Assembly: GCA_012295275.1 (NCBI GenBank)
Contig: CM022666.1
Coordinates: 1,360,001 to 1,407,500 of the forward strand
From: Chrysomallon squamiferum
Lineage: Eukaryota > Mollusca > Gastropoda > Neomphalida > Peltospiridae
Length of the DNA: 47,500 nt
Direction of reading: 5' to 3'
The translations under genes were made by a program, and so were the position numbers. Below are positions 46,229 through 47,500 of this stretch, in pieces. Numbering within the stretch: position 1 is the stretch's first letter; every line of letters starts with the position of its first letter. The notes beneath the pieces are model-generated. The model was not told the origin of the DNA, made no database searches, and worked only from the letters and a program-made list of their open reading frames with translations.

Positions 46229-47500
46229 ATATTAATCTTTTGCTATAGATATAAATATTGCTAAAGATTAATTATATTTGCTCAGGCACCTACATATGGA
46301 CAGACAGATAGCTGAAAAAAAAAAAAACCTTAGACATTACAGTAAAAGGTGTTATTTCCTTACTTCATGCGTGGATTAACCACATTATGCCATCTCACAA
46401 ACACTCTCATTGTTGGACACAGAGCGCCTCTAGATATTTCTTACACTCACTCAATGACTGTTTCATGTAGTACCACGGCACAAAAGATCCAACACATTCG
46501 CACACCCGGTCTATGGAAAGGCTAAGGAGATCTCCCATTATGTGTTACTAAAAAACCATTTTGTGAGTCGTAAAAAGCTGCACAAATCATGCTGTGTTCA
46601 TTATATACCAATAGAGAGCTTCTTAATCTCTTCCTTTTACTGATGGTTATTGCTGGAGTATAGTTTATAGTGGAGGTTGTTTATTGACAGATATATAATA
46701 TATATATATTAATTTTATTCTTATTTTGTTTTTGTTGAAGTTTTAGAAATATAGATTTGTATAACTGGTTAGATACCAATAAAAATTTTTTTTTGACGTC
46801 TTCATTTTATTGATAATTATTGTGCACACTCATTCACATATATTTGTTTTGCAGCTCCATAGATACCAACAGAAAGTTCAGAATTTCTTTCATTACTAAT
46901 GATTACTGACAGTAAGTGGAGATTGATGATAGCCACATTTGTGTTTAACTGATTAGATACCTTTTTATTATTGTTGTTAATAAAATCAAATATTTTTGTA
47001 ACAATTCATAGACACACAGAAACAATGATGCTGATACAGATATACGTACACACATATAATAAATACATACACACAAATAAATAAATACAAACATGCAATG
47101 GTATTCACACACAAACACACAGACACTTATAAACCATTATGCAACAGAAGTTTTATTTGAATTTTATTTTAACCTTTTTTTTCAATTTTTCTTCTTCTAC
47201 TTTTATAAATTTTTATTTTATTTTATTTATTATCTTTATTACTTTTTGTTGTCTTCTCTCCCTTGCCTGTGCTTTCCTGCCTGTGAAGTTAAGATTTGCG
47301 TTGCATGCATACTTTGTGATTAGCCGTTGATTTATGGGACACGCAGCCGGCTTCCATTTCAAACCCCTGGCTTACAGATAGAGAAAATAAGAGACAGAAG
47401 CTTAGTGAATGAATGAAACCTGTAACAGTTGAGGTGCATTACCCAGCCATGAAATAACCCAATACCTAATGAGGGTGGTAACCTTGAAGAATATTTGACT

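Larger units (their letters stand above)
29888..47500 (+). other. Probable first intron of the RYK-like gene, no further exon recognised
   Basis: After the donor at 29888 I found no sequence resembling the rest of the WIF domain, the transmembrane segment or the kinase domain, on either strand. Content is AT-rich text, T-rich and CTTT tracts, AC and CT microsatellites and minisatellites listed separately. A very large first intron is usual for RYK. Confidence 0.55.

Overview
This is animal nuclear DNA. It is very AT-rich, the genes are split into short exons by GT-AG introns, and most of the non-coding sequence is simple repeats (AAT, AAAT, AC, AG, poly-A). The three genes found are animal genes, and the protein sequences look like those of an invertebrate. 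I infer a lophotrochozoan, probably a mollusc, but the window cannot prove this. No prokaryotic, viral, rRNA, tRNA or CRISPR feature was recognised.

Layout. (1) Positions 1-20553, minus strand: the autophagy and endosome regulator Rubicon (RUBCN). Eighteen coding exons join in one continuous frame from the ATG at 20553 to the window edge at position 1. They give 774 codons: the RUN domain, the Ser-rich middle, the acidic and basic helical segment, and the first half of the C-terminal cysteine-rich Rubicon-homology domain. The last part of the gene lies outside the window. The largest intron (7 kb, 11303-18322) holds long AG, CT and AC tracts and a probable pogo-like MITE. (2) Positions 20554-22764: spacer containing the 3' flank of the next gene and the unmapped 5' end of RUBCN. 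(3) Positions 22765-25778, minus strand: the complete splicing factor gene CWC15. It has six coding exons, 222 aa, and a predicted intron in the 5' UTR. (4) Positions 25779-29775: divergent intergenic region with minisatellites. (5) Positions 29776-29887, plus strand: a first coding exon with a signal peptide and the start of a WIF domain, most likely the Wnt receptor RYK. (6) Positions 29888-47500: no further exon was recognised, so this is probably the large first intron of the RYK-like gene. It holds simple repeats, several degenerate minisatellites and a few repeat-poor islands.

The three genes do not form a functional unit: one acts in autophagy, one in pre-mRNA splicing, one in Wnt signalling. 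I did not find a new biological system. The observations most worth checking are a minisatellite that has duplicated the 3' end and splice donor of RUBCN exon 5, long mutually complementary AG and CT tracts inside RUBCN intron 3, an out-of-frame ATG overlapping the RYK start, and the MITE built from internal copies of its own end motif.
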